The notes: generated by a model from the sequence alone, not told the origin. Positions 26,599-37,378 are shown, counted from the first letter of the stretch. The stretch: DNA of 64,000 nt from Thermoplasmata archaeon (GCA_021806165.1 JAJZXY010000004.1:1-64000), one strand, 5' to 3'. Made by a program: numbers and translations.

Positions 26599-26761
26599 GC
26601 TCTGATACTAACAAAGTGCGAATTATCAATGTTTCCATATGGCACCGATGCCATGCTGAACACAGTGTAATTTAATGCCAATAAATTATACATTATAATA
26701 GATTATAAGAAATGCCTTCTCTGAACTCGGGGGTTAAATGTTATACTTTGGAGAGGCATAG

Positions 26762-27466
26762 GTGTGGATGATGTCTCTTCGACGCATGGTGCTTGACCTA
26801 GACCTGGATGCAATTAGCCCTCTGGGGGAGCTTCTTGCCAGGTTTTACAGGAACAACAGCAGCATGGAGCTCCTGCAGACGCTGTTCACTTCGGATGATG
26901 TGGTGGTGGAGCTTGTCCGAGTAAGGCGTGACTCAGATTTCTACACCCTTGAGGAAATCGCAGGCAAGAGGAATGGGCTTCTCAGGAAGTACGGGCTGAT
27001 GGACTTCGAGATTCTGGAGGCCGATCCGGGTGCAGGCTCATACACGGCGATTATAAAACACAGGACGCCGCCTAAGATCGCGCCTGTGCTGAGGGAGCTT
27101 GGCGGCTCCGTCTATCTGGCATCCCCGCTTGGAATCAGGAAGGGTAACGTGACTCTTACCCTGTTCATAGACGGGAGGAAGGCCCCGGCTCTCACCAGGC
27201 TCCTTTCCAGGCAGGGGATAGGTCACACTGTTCGCTCGGTATCGGATGCCTTCGGCGGATCGGGGAAGGGAAGCGGCCTCACAGCCTCGCAGCTTTCCCT
27301 CCTGCGACTCGCGAATGCAATGGGATATTTCGATGTGCCACGGAAGGTTACAACCGATGACGTAGCAAGGATAGCCGGAATCACGGCACCGGCGGTCAGC
27401 AAGGCCATACGCAAGGCTGAAAAGGTGCTGGTGGAAAGATTGCTGAAGGAGAGCATATCCCTATGA
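26762..27466 (+). CDS. HTH_10 (Bat-like) transcriptional regulator
   Basis: A 234-residue putative regulator. The C-terminal third contains the HTH_10 helix-turn-helix (GYFDVPRKVTTDDVARIAG, then ITAPAVSKAIRKAEKVL), the module of halobacterial Bat and many Thermoplasmata regulators. The N-terminal ~150 residues resemble the sensory-type region that normally precedes HTH_10, with no recognisable PAS or GAF signature. Start GTG 26762 is spaced 5 nt from GGAGAGG; ATG 26768 is an alternative. It diverges from glyS and converges with the MBL hydrolase (6 nt overlap). Target unknown. Confidence 0.75.
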   Translation: MWMMSLRRMVLDLDLDAISPLGELLARFYRNNSSMELLQTLFTSDDVVVELVRVRRDSDFYTLEEIAGKRNGLLRKYGLMDFEILEADPGAGSYTAIIKHRTPPKIAPVLRELGGSVYLASPLGIRKGNVTLTLFIDGRKAPALTRLLSRQGIGHTVRSVSDAFGGSGKGSGLTASQLSLLRLANAMGYFDVPRKVTTDDVARIAGITAPAVSKAIRKAEKVLVERLLKESISL

Positions 27467-28081
27467 GATCATGAATTCCAGGAATGCCTCTTTCGTCCGT
27501 TTCTGCATTGTGTAGTTGCTCCTCTTCTCCATGCCGATTGTGGAGGAGGGTGTCTTGCCATAGTCGTGGCCGGGGAATACGATCACATCGTCCGGAAGCG
27601 CCGGCAGCTTCACCAGCAGGCTTTCATACATCCTTTCTGGATCGCTATCATCCAGATCCACACGTCCGCACTCACCGACGAAGAGCGTGTCTCCTGTGTA
27701 CAGGTTGCCCGACGCGAGGTAGCACGAGCTGTCGGATGTATGACCCGGGGTGTGCATCAGCTTCACTTCCGTTGATCCCAGGCTTACGCTCTGGCCGTCC
27801 TCCAGGCCGATGTCGTGTCTGACCTTGGACGAAGCGTGTGCCACAATCTTTGCTCCAGTCTTCCTGCTCAGGGAGTCAGCCTCCTGGACGTGGTCATAAT
27901 GGTGGTGCGTCAGCAGTATGTACTTGAGCTTCGCCCCGGAGGATGCAAGCGCTGTTTCCACCTGGGCTGTCTCGAAAGAAGGATCAACTACTGCCGCTTC
28001 CCCAGATTCAGTATCGATGAGGAGATACGAGAAATTCAGTGCCTTTCCTACCCTGTACTGCTCTGTCTTGAACACATTCAT
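27461..28081 (-). CDS. MBL-fold hydrolase, glyoxalase II / persulfide dioxygenase-like
   Basis: A 206-residue metallo-beta-lactamase-fold enzyme with the metal motif THHHYDH near residue 59, MHTPGHTSDS, YTGDTLFVGECGRVD and VFPGHDYG. The GECGRVDLDD stretch and short C terminus resemble ETHE1-type persulfide dioxygenases and glyoxalase II-like proteins. The two cannot be separated here because the full C-terminal substrate domain of glyoxalase II is absent. The start is ATG 28081, with the promoter region shared with the divergent GNAT gene. Confidence 0.8.
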   Translation of the reverse strand: MNVFKTEQYRVGKALNFSYLLIDTESGEAAVVDPSFETAQVETALASSGAKLKYILLTHHHYDHVQEADSLSRKTGAKIVAHASSKVRHDIGLEDGQSVSLGSTEVKLMHTPGHTSDSSCYLASGNLYTGDTLFVGECGRVDLDDSDPERMYESLLVKLPALPDDVIVFPGHDYGKTPSSTIGMEKRSNYTMQKRTKEAFLEFMIS

Positions 28082-28124
28082 AAAATTATTATTAGGATAT
28101 TTAGCATTTCATGCTGGTAGGGCA

Positions 28125-28604
28125 GTGCAGGAGGTGGAGCTCTCGGAGTCGGAGGGATTCAGGCTGAGGAAGGCGGGGATATGGGATATAGATGAACTTG
28201 AGGAGCTGGAGCGCAGATCCTTCACATTCGGCAGATTCTCAAAATCCATACTCCTCGGCTTCCTCAGGCATCCTTTCTGCACGACGATTGTTATTGAGAG
28301 GGACAGCATAGTTGCCTCTGCCATTGTGCTCTTTCACACCCAAGGGACAGAGATAGCATCAATAGCAGTCATTCCGGAAGAAAGAAGGAAGGGGTACGCC
28401 GGGAGGCTGCTTGAAGAGGCTGAAAACATATCCAGGAGGAGGGGCATCTTAAGCCTTTCACTCCATGTGGCGGTGGAAAATGATGCTGCAACAAGCCTCT
28501 ATGCCAAATACGGCTACAACATATCTGAGAGGGTGAGGGATTATTACGGCGCAGGAAGGGATGCATACTACATGGTCAAGAAGCTGGATGACCCTGATGC
28601 ATGA
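28125..28604 (+). CDS. GNAT-family N-acetyltransferase (RimI-like)
   Basis: A 159-residue acetyltransferase. The acetyl-CoA motif A is IASIAVIPEERRKGYAGRLL (residues about 83-102), followed by LSLHVAVENDAATSLYAKYGY, which is characteristic of RimI-type protein N-acetyltransferases. The tail YYGAGRDAYYMVKKL fits as well. The track begins at 27918 but overlaps the MBL gene antisense. GTG 28125 lies close to the start expected from a TATA-like atattta near 28098; GTG 28134 is also possible. Likely N-terminal protein acetylation, by family similarity. Confidence 0.8.
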   Translation: MQEVELSESEGFRLRKAGIWDIDELEELERRSFTFGRFSKSILLGFLRHPFCTTIVIERDSIVASAIVLFHTQGTEIASIAVIPEERRKGYAGRLLEEAENISRRRGILSLSLHVAVENDAATSLYAKYGYNISERVRDYYGAGRDAYYMVKKLDDPDA

Positions 28605-28714
28605 AAACAGACAGCATAACGGGAGCGGCAGATGCCCGCTTCCAGGCGCCGCATCCGTATAATAAACAGTTAAATATTGCATGCCTCTATGCCACTCCGC
28701 AGAGGACGCGAAAT

Positions 28715-28876
28715 ATGGAAGAATCCCTGTGTAACGTCGAATTCCTGAAAACGGATTCCAGTTACCTCGCAAGGGTGCAGAGCGAGCTTGGAGGACTCAG
28801 AGAATACAAGAGCGGCTCCTTCGAGGAAGTGCTGGAACAGGTAATCATTGATTTGCAGGAAGAGTTTGAAAGCTGA
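28715..28876 (+). CDS. 53-residue acidic protein of unknown function
   Basis: Within the track's 91-codon ORF, the likely start is ATG 28715 (MEESLCNVEFLKTDSSYLA). A TATA-like ttaaatat at about 28670 predicts a transcript start near 28696. The product is 53 residues, acidic, with predicted helix at the C terminus (FEEVLEQVIIDLQEEFES) and a short strand-like N terminus. I do not recognise the family. Its start, promoter and non-random composition support a real gene. Confidence 0.5.
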   Translation: MEESLCNVEFLKTDSSYLARVQSELGGLREYKSGSFEEVLEQVIIDLQEEFES

Positions 28877-29061
28877 GACTCGCTTCCGGTTCAGAGGTTT
28901 GCGTCCGGCGACAGTTTTCTGGCCGCGCGCTGCCTGAAGGTTTTGCTTCTGCTGCTCACGCTGAACGATCAGTAGGTGCATTCTTCTTAAATAGTTGTGA
29001 CCGGAATTAGACAGATGGTACCTTTGCAGTTTGGAGAATAGAGATTCGAGGTGCTGCCATT

Positions 29062-29595
29062 ATGACATCCGACCGGACTGATATACGGAAGCAGGTGGAG
29101 GACAGCAGCGGACTGCTGAAGAAGATACAGCTTGTGATCCCGGGATTCAGGGGATACAGGGAACTTGAAGACCTAAGGGTCGCTGACGAGCTCCTGAGGA
29201 GGCAGGTGGCCCTTTCGCTCCAGAAGGGGCTGAACAGCCTGAGGGAGGGCAGGAGGACTCTGGTGGAGAAGGGCGATTACACATACCTTGAGAGAGTGGC
29301 ATCCCTCATCTCCAGGCTCCAGCAGCTTGAGGGGCAGGTGGAGCATGCCGAACAGGTATACTCTGGAATATCACCCATGATAAGGGTGGGCCAGGATACG
29401 CTGAACAGCCTTTACGACTATGATTTTGCATTCATTGACACTGCCTCCAAACTGTCGTCGGGCTGCGAAATAGCAGGCGCTGTCGGAACCGACGGGTTTG
29501 AGGGGCTTCTTGACGGCGTCGATAACGCCATCGCCGGTTTCAAGTCTGCATTCGATAACAGGATTAGGACTGTTGAGAAAATACAGGTAAAGTGA
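29062..29595 (+). CDS. Helical protein of the SPFH/zinc-ribbon module
   Basis: A 177-residue, mostly helical soluble protein. After a short N terminus it has IPGFRGYRELEDLRVADELLRR and a long helical pair (about 45-100) ending LISRLQQLEGQVEHAEQVYSG, then LNSLYDYDFAFIDTASKL. Proteins with this IPG(Y/F)xGY and xLYxxDxxxx pattern occur next to SPFH proteins in many bacteria, but I know of no assigned role. It lies 10 nt upstream of the SPFH gene. A TATA-like tcttaaatag is at about 28983. A structural or scaffolding partner of the SPFH protein is an inference. Confidence 0.6.
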   Translation: MTSDRTDIRKQVEDSSGLLKKIQLVIPGFRGYRELEDLRVADELLRRQVALSLQKGLNSLREGRRTLVEKGDYTYLERVASLISRLQQLEGQVEHAEQVYSGISPMIRVGQDTLNSLYDYDFAFIDTASKLSSGCEIAGAVGTDGFEGLLDGVDNAIAGFKSAFDNRIRTVEKIQVK

Positions 29596-29605
29596 GGTTT
29601 GGGAG

Positions 29606-30775
29606 TTGTTCGGAAGAAAGTCAGGCGGAGGCGGTATACCCGCCTCTGGTGGAAGTGTGCTCGGGTCCGTCACCATAAACTGGGAGAACCAGTACAAGCG
29701 TGACAATGTGATGTGGAAAGTGCCCAGGCTGATAAGGCTCAATGACAATATAGTGGTGAGGGAGGATGAGATAGCCGTCTTCTTCAGGGACGGCAAGGTG
29801 CTCACCTACTTCGATCAGCCTGACAGGTATGCTCTCACCGATTTCAACGCCCCGGTGGTAGGGAAGCTGCTGAAATTCTTCACAGGTGTTGTGCAGCAGG
29901 CAGAGGTATACTATCTTCAGAAGAGGTTCTTCGACGGCAAGTTCGGAAGCACGCAGCCGTACGAGTTCCTGGATACCATGTTCGGCATTGTCAACCTGAG
30001 GGTATACGGGGAATACAGGTACCGTGTATCAAATGCGGAGAATTTCATAAACCAGTTCGTGGGCACTTTCAATGACGAAACGGCGGCGGACGTGGAGGAC
30101 AGGCTGAAGGACCAGATGGTGCTCCTTACATTCAATGCGATCGGCAAGATGAAGGACAAGGGAATGAAGGTCACGGACCTGGCAACAAACCTGACAAACA
30201 TCGAGCAGGTGATTCTTGCCATGTCCCCAGACCATTTCCAGCAGTACGGTGTGGAGATAAACAAGGTCCCCGGGCTTACCATCAGCCTTCCGGACGAGGT
30301 GCAGAAGGCGGTCGACACGAGGTCGCAGATGTCGGTGCTGGGCGTCAACTACATGCAGTACCAGGCCGGACAGGCGATGGTCGACGCGGCTCAGAACACT
30401 TCCGGGGTTGCGGGCGTGGGCGCCGGACTGGGTGTCGGACTTGGGGCAGGAGCGGGAGTCGGCTATGCCATGGCAGGTCCGATGATGCAGGGCATTCAGC
30501 AGCAGCCGACAAAGACCTGTGCCAAGTGCGGGAGCATGGTCCCTGCGAGCAGCGCGTTCTGTCCGAACTGCGGTGCCAGCATGTCCCAGCAGGTTCAGAT
30601 GATTACATGCGCCAAGTGCGGGGAGAAGATGCCGGAGGGCACCAAGTTCTGCCCGAACTGCGGCACGGCAGTCTCCCCACAGCCCCAGGCGAAGCAGGAA
30701 ATCAAATGTGCGAGCTGCGGTTTCGTGCTGCAGTCACCGGCAAAGTTCTGTCCGAACTGCGGAAAACCGATGTGA
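29606..30775 (+). CDS. SPFH-domain protein with three C-terminal zinc ribbons
   Basis: A 389-residue protein starting at TTG 29606. Residues about 10-255 form a SPFH/Band-7-type domain related to Bacillus YdjI ('virion core protein-like') proteins: INWENQYKRDNVMWKVP, EVYYLQKRFFDGKFG, RVYGEYRYRVSN. A Gly/Ala-rich, membrane-prone stretch follows (about 270-295), then three zinc ribbons, each CxxC...CPNC (CAKCGSMVPASSAFCPNCG and two similar). SPFH proteins oligomerise at membranes. The zinc ribbons may recruit partners. It is followed 5 nt later by another zinc-ribbon gene. Confidence 0.8.
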   Translation: MFGRKSGGGGIPASGGSVLGSVTINWENQYKRDNVMWKVPRLIRLNDNIVVREDEIAVFFRDGKVLTYFDQPDRYALTDFNAPVVGKLLKFFTGVVQQAEVYYLQKRFFDGKFGSTQPYEFLDTMFGIVNLRVYGEYRYRVSNAENFINQFVGTFNDETAADVEDRLKDQMVLLTFNAIGKMKDKGMKVTDLATNLTNIEQVILAMSPDHFQQYGVEINKVPGLTISLPDEVQKAVDTRSQMSVLGVNYMQYQAGQAMVDAAQNTSGVAGVGAGLGVGLGAGAGVGYAMAGPMMQGIQQQPTKTCAKCGSMVPASSAFCPNCGASMSQQVQMITCAKCGEKMPEGTKFCPNCGTAVSPQPQAKQEIKCASCGFVLQSPAKFCPNCGKPM

Positions 30776-30780
30776 TTTGG

Positions 30781-31794
30781 ATGTACTGTATAAAGTGCGG
30801 AACGGAGCTGCCACAGGATGCTAAATTCTGCTACAAGTGCGGTGCTGAACAGACCGCCCGGGCCGGAGGGCAGCAGGCGCAGGCGGCAAAGCCTGATTCG
30901 TCCAGGAATGTGATCGCAGCCGCTACGGTAACAGAGCTTAAATGCCCCGGGTGCGGTGCGCCCATCAAGCCGCAGCTTGGGGAGATGGTTATCACTTGCG
31001 AATACTGTGGCGCCAGCATCTCACTTGCACAGGCAGGGTGGGAAGACATACAGAAGCATACCATGCTTCCCCTGAGGCTGATGGACCAGCAGAGTGTGCT
31101 GAAGGTCATCTACGACGTAATGGACAAGGGTCTGCTGCGCAGGCACTTTTCAGAGGATGCCAAGCTTGAGGAGATGAGTCTGAGCGTCGTCCCATACTGG
31201 ATTGTTCCCGTTTCCGCAAGGACCACCTACACGGCTGTTGATGTGTATGCGCAGGTGGGTACCATTGCCACAACGGCGGCACTTTTCGGTGTCATGGGAG
31301 GAGCCTTCGGCGGAGGCAGGGAGCGCGGCGGCAACGTGGGAACCGGTCTGCTCGAAGGCACGCTGGTCGGAGGTATGATAGGAGGCAGAGGGAACAGCTC
31401 AAGGGCCTATTCCCTGAACCAGAACTACCAGTTTCCTGTTGTGGCCATGAAGGCACTGGATGAGTACCAGCCGAAGAATTACGAGTTTGAGCTGGAGGAG
31501 AGGGAGCTATTCGACTCGAGCAGGTTCCCCAAGGGGATAAAGGTGCTGAACGGGGATGTGGGCGAAGAGGCTGCGGAGTACGAGGCAAAGACCAATGTCA
31601 GCCAGCTCCAGTACACGAAGGTGCATGCACAGCACCACATGGTTCAGAGCCTGCACACGGAAATGGACACTTCTGACCCCGAACTACTCCATACGCCTGT
31701 CTGGTTTGCCAGATTCGAGAGGAAGGGAAAGAAGATAGTTGTGGTCGTGGACGGCCATACGGGCGGCATAATAAACAGCATAGGACTTGACTGA
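30781..31794 (+). CDS. Double zinc-ribbon protein of the SPFH module
   Basis: Starts at ATG 30781 (the track's earlier start is antisense-like overlap with the SPFH gene). The N-terminal zinc ribbon is MYCIKCGTELPQDAKFCYKCG. A second four-Cys ribbon is CPGCGAPIKPQLGEMVITCEYCG (shown in two parts: CPGCGAPIK, CEYCGA). A body of about 230 residues follows, with YWIVPVSARTTYTAVD and a Gly-rich segment (GVMGGAFGGGRERGGNVGTG). The second ribbon plus body resembles uncharacterised proteins that accompany YdjI-like SPFH genes. 337 residues; function unknown, probably at the membrane surface. Confidence 0.7.
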   Translation: MYCIKCGTELPQDAKFCYKCGAEQTARAGGQQAQAAKPDSSRNVIAAATVTELKCPGCGAPIKPQLGEMVITCEYCGASISLAQAGWEDIQKHTMLPLRLMDQQSVLKVIYDVMDKGLLRRHFSEDAKLEEMSLSVVPYWIVPVSARTTYTAVDVYAQVGTIATTAALFGVMGGAFGGGRERGGNVGTGLLEGTLVGGMIGGRGNSSRAYSLNQNYQFPVVAMKALDEYQPKNYEFELEERELFDSSRFPKGIKVLNGDVGEEAAEYEAKTNVSQLQYTKVHAQHHMVQSLHTEMDTSDPELLHTPVWFARFERKGKKIVVVVDGHTGGIINSIGLD

Positions 31795-31802
31795 AGGGCT
31801 GT

Positions 31803-32846
31803 TCAGGCTTCGTAGTCGACCGTAACTGTCCCGTCATCCGATTCGGCGGTGGATGATGCGCACGGAAGCTCAATGCCGGTTTCCTGCAAGGTTGTCACCG
31901 GAAAACCATACCTGCTGCTGACGTAACCCAGATTCCTCCCCCTCCTTTCGCATTCCGCGACATAATCGAGATGCGATTGAACACGGGAGCTGGTGAAATT
32001 TCTCGACCCGCGGACGGCGCCGCGTAAATTAGCCCGGGCAATGAGGGCAAGCTGACCTTCAAGTTCAAGACCTACGCTGTTCCTTGCGCATTCTGCCGCC
32101 GCAAGGCATGTGGTCCCGCTTCCGGCAAACGGGTCGAGCACTGTATCCCCCTGCAGTGAAAACATGCATATCAGCCTCCTGGCAAGGCCTGCAGGGAAGC
32201 TGGCGCTTCTTACGCGCGGGGAGCCAGCGCCTGCCGTCTGCCTTTCTCCCTTCACATCCTCCCAGACATCGGAGAACCACAGGTTACGCTCTTCCCAGAA
32301 AAACGCGCTCCGCCTTCTGGTGCTCCTTTCAGCGGCTGTCGAGAAATGCCTCACAGCACCTTTGCGCAATACAAGAATGTGCTCGTGCTCCAGAGTGGGA
32401 TATGCTGATGGTGGCATCATGCCTGAGCCCATGAACTTGTTGGGTTTGTTGGACTGCTTTCTCCACAGTATTCCCGGCAGAACGTGGAATCCCGCAAGGC
32501 GGCAGGATTCGAGAATCCTGGAGTGGTTCGGGAACAGCCTGAAAAGACCGTCGGCCTTTCTTGTCGCATCTCCCACCACTATGCATGCGATGCCCCCTTC
32601 CCTGAGCGCCGCGTAGATGCCCCGCCATACAGGGTCAAGCTCAGCGTGCATGAGTTCGAATGCCTTATCCGCGTTGCCGGAGGATAGTTCCCTTCCGACC
32701 CTGGCGTTCAGCCTGCTGAAGAGTGCATCCCACATGCCTATCATCGGGTAGGGGGGGGATGTGACCACGAGATCCGCGGTACCCCTGCCAGCCCAGGCAA
32801 GTGAGCGCGAGTCGGCCTGAAGCACCCGATGCACCGTGGACTCCAT
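31803..32846 (-). CDS. Solitary DNA methyltransferase (N4-cytosine/N6-adenine, SPPY type)
   Basis: A 347-residue amino-methyltransferase. The catalytic motif IV VVTSPPYPMIG lies near residue 28, ahead of the SAM-binding motif I VLDPFAGSGTTCLAAAE near residue 237, giving the beta-class order. SPPY is commonest in N4-cytosine enzymes. The intervening ~200 residues would hold target recognition. No restriction endonuclease gene flanks it (SPFH module on one side, hsp20 on the other), so it looks like an orphan methylase. Convergent with the zinc-ribbon gene (8 nt apart). Confidence 0.85.
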   Translation of the reverse strand: MESTVHRVLQADSRSLAWAGRGTADLVVTSPPYPMIGMWDALFSRLNARVGRELSSGNADKAFELMHAELDPVWRGIYAALREGGIACIVVGDATRKADGLFRLFPNHSRILESCRLAGFHVLPGILWRKQSNKPNKFMGSGMMPPSAYPTLEHEHILVLRKGAVRHFSTAAERSTRRRSAFFWEERNLWFSDVWEDVKGERQTAGAGSPRVRSASFPAGLARRLICMFSLQGDTVLDPFAGSGTTCLAAAECARNSVGLELEGQLALIARANLRGAVRGSRNFTSSRVQSHLDYVAECERRGRNLGYVSSRYGFPVTTLQETGIELPCASSTAESDDGTVTVDYEA

Positions 32847-32970
32847 CAGGACGAGGCAATGACAAGGCTGAATAAAACGAATACGGTTGACCGATGCACT
32901 GGCAGTTGAGGACGGGATTCCTGGGGAAAGGGACGGGCCTATGATGCGGCCTGTGTGTATCGACTACAAA

Positions 32971-32978
32971 TCTTTATA
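32971..32978 (+). promoter_or_regulatory. TATA box of hsp20
   Basis: The bases tttatata lie about 40 nt ahead of the hsp20 ATG at 33016, predicting a transcript start near 33001 and a leader of about 15 nt. The following AT-rich catataata is a second candidate. No clear heat-shock operator was recognised. Confidence 0.55.
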
Positions 32979-33015
32979 TAGAAGTGCTATCATATAATAC
33001 TGTCTGGTGACAAGA

Positions 33016-33501
33016 ATGGCTAACAAGATAGAACCTTACAGGAAGGGCATCAGGCCAAGAACAATCGATGAGCTGTTTGACGACATGCAGCGTTCATTTG
33101 AGGACATGATGTGGCCTTTTCTGCCTGCATCCCGCTGGCCATCGTTCGGGGAACTCGAGTCTGTAACAGGAAGGCTTCCACATGCGGATGTTGAGGAGAC
33201 GGAGAAGGAATACAGGATCACTGCGGACATGCCCGGTATCCCCAAGGAGAACATCGAGGTAAAGCTAAGCGAGGGAAATGTCGTGGAGATTGCCGGAAGG
33301 TCCTCCTCTGAGAAGGAAGAATCCAAGGGAAAGTATCTCAGGCAGGAGAGGAGCAGCACCGACTTTTACCGCAGGTTTGCCCTCGAGAGCGAAGTTGACG
33401 AGGAAAAGGTGGAGGCGAGGATGGAGAACGGAGTCCTCACTCTCACGCTGCCCAAGAAGACTGTGGAGCCGTCGAAGGTGCACAAGGTACCTGTAAAATA
33501 A
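33016..33501 (+). CDS. hsp20: Small heat shock protein, Hsp20 family
   Basis: A 161-residue ATP-independent chaperone that holds unfolding proteins. The alpha-crystallin domain spans about residues 55-150 (EYRITADMPGIPKENIEVKL, then EEKVEARMENGVLTLTLPK). The C-terminal tail carries the VPV variant of the IxI motif that docks dimers into oligomers. The start is ATG 33016 (MANKIEP); the track's GTG 33007 adds three residues. A strong TATA box lies upstream and a T-rich terminator downstream. It sits beside the VAT unfoldase gene in the same direction, a proteostasis pair. Confidence 0.92.
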   Translation: MANKIEPYRKGIRPRTIDELFDDMQRSFEDMMWPFLPASRWPSFGELESVTGRLPHADVEETEKEYRITADMPGIPKENIEVKLSEGNVVEIAGRSSSEKEESKGKYLRQERSSTDFYRRFALESEVDEEKVEARMENGVLTLTLPKKTVEPSKVHKVPVK

Positions 33502-33506
33502 CCAAA

Positions 33507-33522
33507 TCCTTTTTTATTTTAT
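33507..33522 (+). terminator. T-rich archaeal terminator after hsp20
   Basis: The run tccttttttattttatt begins 5 nt after the hsp20 stop codon. Oligo-T tracts are the usual archaeal termination signal. The same AT-rich block could also act as a promoter element for the following VAT gene; I cannot separate the two roles. Confidence 0.5.
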
Positions 33523-33539
33523 TAAGGGATTGAAGGTAA

Positions 33540-35741
<2,202 letters not shown>

Positions 35742-35746
35742 GTGCC

Positions 35747-36730
35747 ATGGCGAAGAACCCTGACCCGGCAAAACGCGAGGACATCATCCGCTTCGTGTGG
35801 GAGATGCTCTCCAAGGCGGGGTTCTACCTTACTGACTGCCGTGAATTCAGGAGCATGACATTTGACCTTATCGGCAGGAGGGACAGGGAGCTCCTGTTCG
35901 TTAAGGTGCTCAGGAATGTCGACGGTTTCAACCGCGAGACTGCAGTGGAGATGAAGCGCATTACCAGCGCACTGGAAGGCAAGCCGCTCATTGTCGGTCT
36001 GCATTCGGGAGCTGGTGAACTTGAGGACGGGATTGTCTACTCCAGATTCGACGTGCCCATAGTGACTCTTGGGACGCTGAACGATGAATTCCTTGAGGGA
36101 GTTCCGCCCTTCATACTGGCTGAGCCCGGTGGCCTTTACGTGAGGATTGACGGCATGATGCTCCGCAGGATGAGGGTTGAAATGAACCTCTCCCTTGGCG
36201 CCCTCGCGGAGATTGCTGGAGTTTCCAGAAGGGCGATACAGATGTACGAGAGCGGGATGAAGGCAGTAATAGAGGTTGCCCGCAGGCTGGAGGAATTTTT
36301 CGACCAGCCCTTTGTCCTGCCCCTGGAGGACTGGGATCTGAGGGAGGAGACCGGCGGGGGAGAGAAATGGCACCCCGATTTTGACGAGCTGGGCGGATTC
36401 GAGAGCGAAGTATACAGGCTGCTCACCGAGATAGGCTATTCGGTTCTTCCCACACGCCGCTCGGCATTTGACGCCATAACGGTTCACAGGGATGACGTCC
36501 TCATAACTTGGCTCGGACAGAATTTCACCGATTTTGGAAGAAAGGCGGCTGCGCTCGACAGCATCACGAGGGTTGCGGAGAAGGAAGCGGTGATATTCCT
36601 TCAGAGACCGACCGGGAAGGAGAGCGCTGCAGGCATACCTATCATAGGCAGGGAAGAGCTGCTTTCAATCCATTTCCCGGAGGAGCTCTCCGCAGTGGCA
36701 GAGAGCAGAAGGCGTCGCAACAGGGATTAG
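35747..36730 (+). CDS. Archaeal HTH transcriptional regulator (COG1395-like)
   Basis: A 327-residue protein. The N-terminal ~120 residues resemble a nuclease-like/Holliday-junction-resolvase-type fold (MTFDLIGRRDRELLFVKVLRN). A Cro/C1-type helix-turn-helix follows at about 140-190 (MRVEMNLSLGALAEIAGVSR, then RAIQMYESG), and the C-terminal half is family specific. This matches the archaeal 'putative HTH-type transcriptional regulatory protein' family. It begins 5 nt after the VAT stop and is probably co-transcribed with it. Targets are unknown. Confidence 0.8.
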   Translation: MAKNPDPAKREDIIRFVWEMLSKAGFYLTDCREFRSMTFDLIGRRDRELLFVKVLRNVDGFNRETAVEMKRITSALEGKPLIVGLHSGAGELEDGIVYSRFDVPIVTLGTLNDEFLEGVPPFILAEPGGLYVRIDGMMLRRMRVEMNLSLGALAEIAGVSRRAIQMYESGMKAVIEVARRLEEFFDQPFVLPLEDWDLREETGGGEKWHPDFDELGGFESEVYRLLTEIGYSVLPTRRSAFDAITVHRDDVLITWLGQNFTDFGRKAAALDSITRVAEKEAVIFLQRPTGKESAAGIPIIGREELLSIHFPEELSAVAESRRRRNRD

Positions 36731-36742
36731 AACGGTGTCCTG

Positions 36743-37378
36743 ATGGCCGAACGGGAGTGGTTTTTCGACATACACGGATGCAAAGTTGTGCTGCTCGCCA
36801 CGATTAATGGCCTGACTTCGGAGATTGAGATCATTCGCACCGCGCTCGAAAAGCACACGCCCGATGAGATTGGACTTTCGGTGACTTCAGCCCAGCTGGC
36901 CAACCTGAGAAAGTGGAACGGCAAGGAGGAACAAGAGGAGCCTGATTACTCTGATTTCGACCTCTTCTATATCAGGGAAATGTCGAAGTTCGGGGATGTC
37001 CTGCTCCCCTCCCCCTCCCACCTCTATACAGTTGCAGCGGCGGATGCCGCAGGCATAGGCATAGTGGCGCTTGACATGGACGATGAGCTGTACACAGGCC
37101 TGTACGTGAGCCTTGTGACGCCTTCCTCCCTCTTCCTCGATTCCATATCCAGGAAGAGGAGGATGAGGAAACGCCTCGACGGCACGCCGGAGGAAGTTGT
37201 CCTCAAGCTTGACGATATTGCAAAACACCCCCGTGGCATCGTTGAGGTCGACAGGGAAAGGGAGAAGCACATGGCTTCGGAGATCAGACGGCGGGCAATG
37301 GAGGGTGAGACCTTCCTGGCCGTGGTGGATTATGAGAGATCGGCCGGCGTCCGCGCATTCCTCGAGAATGAGGAATGA
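36743..37378 (+). CDS. Conserved-looking protein of unknown function, possible TraB-like relative
   Basis: A 211-residue cytoplasmic protein without recognised motifs. The layout is an N-terminal strand with VVLLATINGLTSEIEIIRTALEKH, then a middle region HLYTVAAADAAGIGIVALDMDD and a terminal GETFLAVVDYERSAGVRAFL. The order of an early strand, a 'who regulates' helix, and a terminal hydrophobic strand followed by G(V/I)xxFL recalls TraB/PrgY-type proteins, but their conserved GxxH motifs are missing. It lies 12 nt behind the COG1395 regulator, so it is probably in the same operon. No function can be assigned. Confidence 0.5.
   Translation: MAEREWFFDIHGCKVVLLATINGLTSEIEIIRTALEKHTPDEIGLSVTSAQLANLRKWNGKEEQEEPDYSDFDLFYIREMSKFGDVLLPSPSHLYTVAAADAAGIGIVALDMDDELYTGLYVSLVTPSSLFLDSISRKRRMRKRLDGTPEEVVLKLDDIAKHPRGIVEVDREREKHMASEIRRRAMEGETFLAVVDYERSAGVRAFLENEE

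Noticed and set aside
29062-31794. SPFH module as a viral or prophage remnant ('virion core' naming)
   Set aside because: The virion core label is historical; no phage genes flank the module and SPFH proteins are cellular.
31803-32846. Restriction-modification system
   Set aside because: Only a methylase is present; neither neighbour resembles a nuclease.
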